From NCBI GenBank assembly GCA_013205365.1, contig JABMNC010000032.1, positions 1 to 15,796 of the forward strand: a stretch of DNA of 15,796 bases. Reading direction: 5' to 3'. This stretch comes from Cryomorphaceae bacterium (GTDB lineage: Bacteria > Bacteroidota > Bacteroidia > Flavobacteriales > Schleiferiaceae). Each line of letters opens with the position of its first letter. Position 1 is the stretch's first letter. The notes under the pieces were generated by a model. It ran no database searches. It worked only from the letters and a program-made list of their open reading frames with translations, and was not told where the DNA came from. The position numbers and the translations under genes are program-made. Positions 13,548-15,796 of this stretch are shown here, one piece after another.

Positions 13548-14894
13548 TTAATTGGGCTTCGAGGTGTTGTACATGCCCAGCACTTTCTCAAGGGCAATGC
13601 GTTTGTTGAGGGTTTCGTTGGCGCTCGCTAGCATGGCGGCGACCGTTTGCTGATACTGCGTTTCGGTTTGGCTGTAGTCTAGGCTGCTGGAGACACCCTC
13701 CAAAAACTTAACTCGGGCCTTGTCTTTTAGGCGCTTGGCTATGCTGACGTTATCTACCTGCAGGCGGTAGGTATTGAAGGCGTTTTCGAATTCTGCTTTT
13801 GCTTGCAGGTACTGAAGGGTAATGCTGTTTTTTGTTAGTTCGAGCATTTCATCGAGTTGCTCCACTTTGATTCGGCTTTCTTGAGCCTTGAATATCCTGC
13901 GCCCTGAGGCAAACAAGGGGAGTTGGGCGCTTACATTCCACGATTGAAAGACCACACTGTTGGCTGAATTACCGTTGGGGTTCCAAACGTTGGCATCTTC
14001 GCTCACAAACTGCCGATTAAGGCCATAGCCGGCATAAACCTTAGGTAAAAAGCTGATGAGCTCATTTTTGTACAAGAGGGACTGCCCAAGGCGACCAGCG
14101 GCCAATACTCGATAATCCACATGCTGTTCAGGGTTAAACTTGGCTTGCAGCAGATTCTCGCCGGCCACTGCGGATGCCATCAATTGCTCAAGGGAAGTGC
14201 TGAGCGTCGTGGCACCATCCAAAGGAAGTCCGCAGGTAAGCAGAAGCATCTTGGTCGCAATGATTTTTTGCTGGCGAATGCTGCTCAAGTTGGCTTCGAT
14301 TTGGCGCGATACGAGTCGAACCTGGTCTACGCTTTCAAGTTCGGCAAGCCCTTCGCTTGCCATTACCGTCATTTGGTTGGCTGTCGATTGGGCTTGCTTG
14401 AGGTTCTCTGCTAAAACGAGTTCATTTTCAGCAAGAATTATGGCAAGATGGTAAAATTGCGCCGTTTGCTGGCGCACTTCAATCTCGGTTTTTTCTTTGT
14501 TGAGGGAGGCTTGGTTGCGAAGAACGTCGGTCGCAAACAGCGCAATAAGGTAGCTTCCGTCAAAAACGAGTTGGTTTATACTCAGGTTGCCGACTGAGGT
14601 ATAGCGCGTTCCGAACTGTAGTTTGTTGATAGTGCCGTCCCCATCAATGTCAAAGAACAAAGCAGGCAGTTCAATATTATCGGTGTACTGGCCTCCAGCG
14701 TTGACGCTCGGAAGCCCCAGAGCGATGTTCTGCCAAAGCACTTTTTCGGCGGCTCGTTGCTCCAGGCTGCGCACTTTATTAAGCGCATTGTGCGCTTTGG
14801 CTTGGTCGTAAGCTTGCTCGAGCGAGAGCGTAGTTTGGGCGAAGCCTGTGCCGGCCCAAAGCAAGACCGCAGTAAGGGTAATGAATCGAATCAT
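13548..14894 (-). CDS. TolC-family outer membrane efflux protein
   Basis: The outer membrane exit duct of the pump, 448 aa, of usual size for the family. A signal peptide (MIRFITLTAVLLWAGTGFAQ) precedes the typical first helix TLSLEQAYDQAKAHNALNKV. Two tandem halves follow, each with long heptad helices and a short strand, as in TolC: AGGQYTDNIELP in the first half and AGYGLNRQFVSE then WNVSAQLPLFASGRRIF in the second. The C-terminal helix LDYSQTETQYQQTVAAMLASANETLNKRIALEKVLG is canonical. Its ATG overlaps the end of the upstream regulator gene by 4 nt (ATGA) and its stop is 3 nt from the adaptor gene, so it is the second gene of a tight operon. Confidence 0.9.
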   Translation of the reverse strand: MIRFITLTAVLLWAGTGFAQTTLSLEQAYDQAKAHNALNKVRSLEQRAAEKVLWQNIALGLPSVNAGGQYTDNIELPALFFDIDGDGTINKLQFGTRYTSVGNLSINQLVFDGSYLIALFATDVLRNQASLNKEKTEIEVRQQTAQFYHLAIILAENELVLAENLKQAQSTANQMTVMASEGLAELESVDQVRLVSRQIEANLSSIRQQKIIATKMLLLTCGLPLDGATTLSTSLEQLMASAVAGENLLQAKFNPEQHVDYRVLAAGRLGQSLLYKNELISFLPKVYAGYGLNRQFVSEDANVWNPNGNSANSVVFQSWNVSAQLPLFASGRRIFKAQESRIKVEQLDEMLELTKNSITLQYLQAKAEFENAFNTYRLQVDNVSIAKRLKDKARVKFLEGVSSSLDYSQTETQYQQTVAAMLASANETLNKRIALEKVLGMYNTSKPN

Positions 14895-15517
14895 TGGTGG
14901 GAGTCCTTGTTTTCGTTAAAGTATTGAAGTCCTTGAGCAGTGCTAATACTCCGTATAAAAAGACTAATGGCCGTCCAGATTAAATCGCGGCGCTCAGCAA
15001 GGCTCTCGGATTGCAGGTCGGAGTCGGAGAGTCCGACCATGGTGGTAAAGTGAATTTTGGCCACCAGGTTTGCGTCCAGGTCGTCGCGAAAAAGCCGCTG
15101 GGCTTGGCCGTCTTTGACGGTTTGCATAAAGGCATTGATCATCGATTCACGCCTCTGGGCAAACAGCCACTCATAGGTCTTAGGGTAGTATTTTTTGAGC
15201 GGAAACATCATGCTTGGGCCGTGCGACTCGATCATTTGCATCAAGTACTTGTAGCGCTTAATCATGCGATCAATGGCATTCTCGTTCTCGGCAGTGATAC
15301 TCTTCATGGTCTCCTCGTGCGAGCAAAAGACCTGGCGAACGGCCTGGTCTACGAGGTCTGCTTTGTTGGTAAAGTACTGATAAAGAGTCTTTTTACTCAT
15401 AGACAGCTCTCGGCAAACGTCGTCCATCGTCATGGCCTGAAGGCCGTAACGCTGAAACATCTCCATCGCTCTATGGAGGATGCTTGTTTTTACTTCGTTT
15501 GGGTTTGCGCTGCTCAT
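14891..15517 (-). CDS. TetR/AcrR-family transcriptional regulator of the efflux operon
   Basis: A 208-aa repressor-type regulator and first gene of the efflux operon. The N-terminal helix-turn-helix (ILHRAMEMFQRYGLQAMTMDDVCRELSMSKKTLYQYFTNKADLV, residues 13-56) is a textbook TetR DNA-binding domain. The C-terminal part is the usual variable ligand-binding helical bundle. Such proteins normally bind a palindrome in their own promoter and release it when a pump substrate binds. Consistent with this, palindromic sequence lies in the promoter spacer at 15551-15575. The gene overlaps the TolC-like gene by 4 nt. The ligand is unknown. Confidence 0.88.
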   Translation of the reverse strand: MSSANPNEVKTSILHRAMEMFQRYGLQAMTMDDVCRELSMSKKTLYQYFTNKADLVDQAVRQVFCSHEETMKSITAENENAIDRMIKRYKYLMQMIESHGPSMMFPLKKYYPKTYEWLFAQRRESMINAFMQTVKDGQAQRLFRDDLDANLVAKIHFTTMVGLSDSDLQSESLAERRDLIWTAISLFIRSISTAQGLQYFNENKDSHQ

Positions 15518-15545
15518 TGCGCGGCAAATTTAGGCATTTCTGTAC

Positions 15546-15580
15546 TATAAATACGTTTTAAGTATAAAAACGTTTCCAAA
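15546..15580 (-). promoter_or_regulatory. Promoter and candidate TetR operator for the efflux operon
   Basis: Read on the minus strand, TTTGG (plus 15576-15580) and TATTTATA (plus 15546-15553) are 22 nt apart, a fair match to the Bacteroidota -33/-7 arrangement, 28 nt before the regulator ATG. The spacer holds a perfect palindrome AAACGTTT (15568-15575) and an inverted pair ATAC-N7-GTAT (15551-15565). Two ACGT centres are exactly 17 bp apart. A repressor bound there would block the promoter, so this is the best operator candidate. Confidence 0.45.
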
Positions 15581-15627
15581 TTATCGTCTGGCTAGGGTCT
15601 GTTTTGACGCGTCTTCAATAAATCACT

Positions 15628-15641
15628 GCCCTAAAAAGGGC
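15628..15641. other. Short perfect hairpin in the divergent intergenic region
   Basis: GCCCT-AAAA-AGGGC forms a perfect 5-bp stem. No T run follows on either strand, so it is not a standard terminator. It lies just upstream of the asnS -7 box and could be a protein-binding palindrome. Confidence 0.3.
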
Positions 15642-15661
15642 ATAATTGCCAAAGATTCTCG

Positions 15662-15669
15662 TAATTTGC
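15662..15669 (+). promoter_or_regulatory. Candidate -7 promoter box of asnS
   Basis: TAATTTGC matches the Bacteroidota -7 consensus TAnnTTTG, 32 nt before ATG 15702. No well-spaced -33 TTG is seen; the nearest one is only 13 nt upstream. Confidence 0.45.
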
Positions 15670-15701
15670 GTTCGCCTTAACCACAAATTGTGCCAAGAAT
15701 T

Positions 15702-15796
15702 ATGACCATAGCGCAAATCCTTCAGACCCCTGCCAAACAGCAGCCCATAACGGCGCGCGGATGGGTTCGCACCTTTCGTTCCAAGCGCTTTATAGC
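15702..15796 (+). CDS. asnS: Asparaginyl-tRNA synthetase, N-terminal start (partial)
   Basis: The first 31 complete codons of a gene running off the right edge. The peptide begins MTIAQILQT and continues ITARGWVRTFRSKRFIA. That is the start of the OB-fold anticodon-binding domain of AsnRS, where V/I-x-x-R-G-W-V-R-T-x-R-x-x-K/N-x-x-x-F-I/L is characteristic. The enzyme would attach asparagine to tRNA-Asn in the cytoplasm. AspRS and LysRS share the fold, but the W-V-R-T-x-R pattern favours AsnRS. It is transcribed away from the efflux operon. GC-rich composition fits the backbone. Confidence 0.82.
   Translation, partial: MTIAQILQTPAKQQPITARGWVRTFRSKRFI

Noticed and set aside
15011..15550. Plus-strand 179-codon frame
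   Set aside because: It is antisense to the TetR regulator and runs into its promoter; no domain seen.

Overview
The window looks like a chromosomal segment of a member of the Bacteroidota, probably a Flavobacteriales or Cryomorphaceae-like lineage. Two secreted proteins end in type IX secretion sorting domains, a -7 box of the TAnnTTTG type precedes asnS, and Shine-Dalgarno sequences are mostly absent. It is a GC-richer housekeeping backbone interrupted by an AT-richer island of about 7 kb.

Left edge (1-117): the last 38 codons of a tryptophanyl-tRNA synthetase gene (trpS). Island (about 125-7067): all genes point rightwards and differ in base composition. In order they are the beheaded tail of an SGNH-type esterase gene, a GH43 beta-xylosidase, a secreted Asp-box (BNR) repeat protein with a T9SS tail, a membrane-anchored proline-iminopeptidase-like hydrolase, a tyrosine recombinase, a DUF1801 protein followed by a long attC-like inverted repeat, and a secreted thioredoxin-fold protein with a T9SS tail. 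Right end of island (7068-7186): a 105-bp internal piece of trpS is joined out of frame to a second copy of the trpS/dxs convergent gene junction. The exact 19-bp sequence at that junction also closes trpS at the left edge, so it brackets the island. The simplest reading is that the island went into the point where trpS and dxs converge, whose stop codons share one TTAA, and that a damaged trpS duplicate was left behind.

Right backbone (7176-15796): all on the minus strand up to 15517. Transcription order is a TetR regulator, a TolC-like outer membrane protein, a lipoprotein membrane fusion protein, an RND efflux pump and then dxs. The first four form a tight operon for a tripartite efflux pump (4-nt overlap, then gaps of 3 and 21 nt). 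A spacer of about 129 bp with GC-rich short repeats separates the pump gene from an unusually short dxs. The regulator promoter has an ACGT-centred palindrome in its spacer, consistent with autorepression. The first 31 codons of asnS, divergent from the efflux operon, close the window.

The part most worth following up is the island: a mosaic of same-direction genes with a recombinase that resembles integron integrases but lacks their specific insertion, an attC-like fold, and a duplicated gene-end target site.
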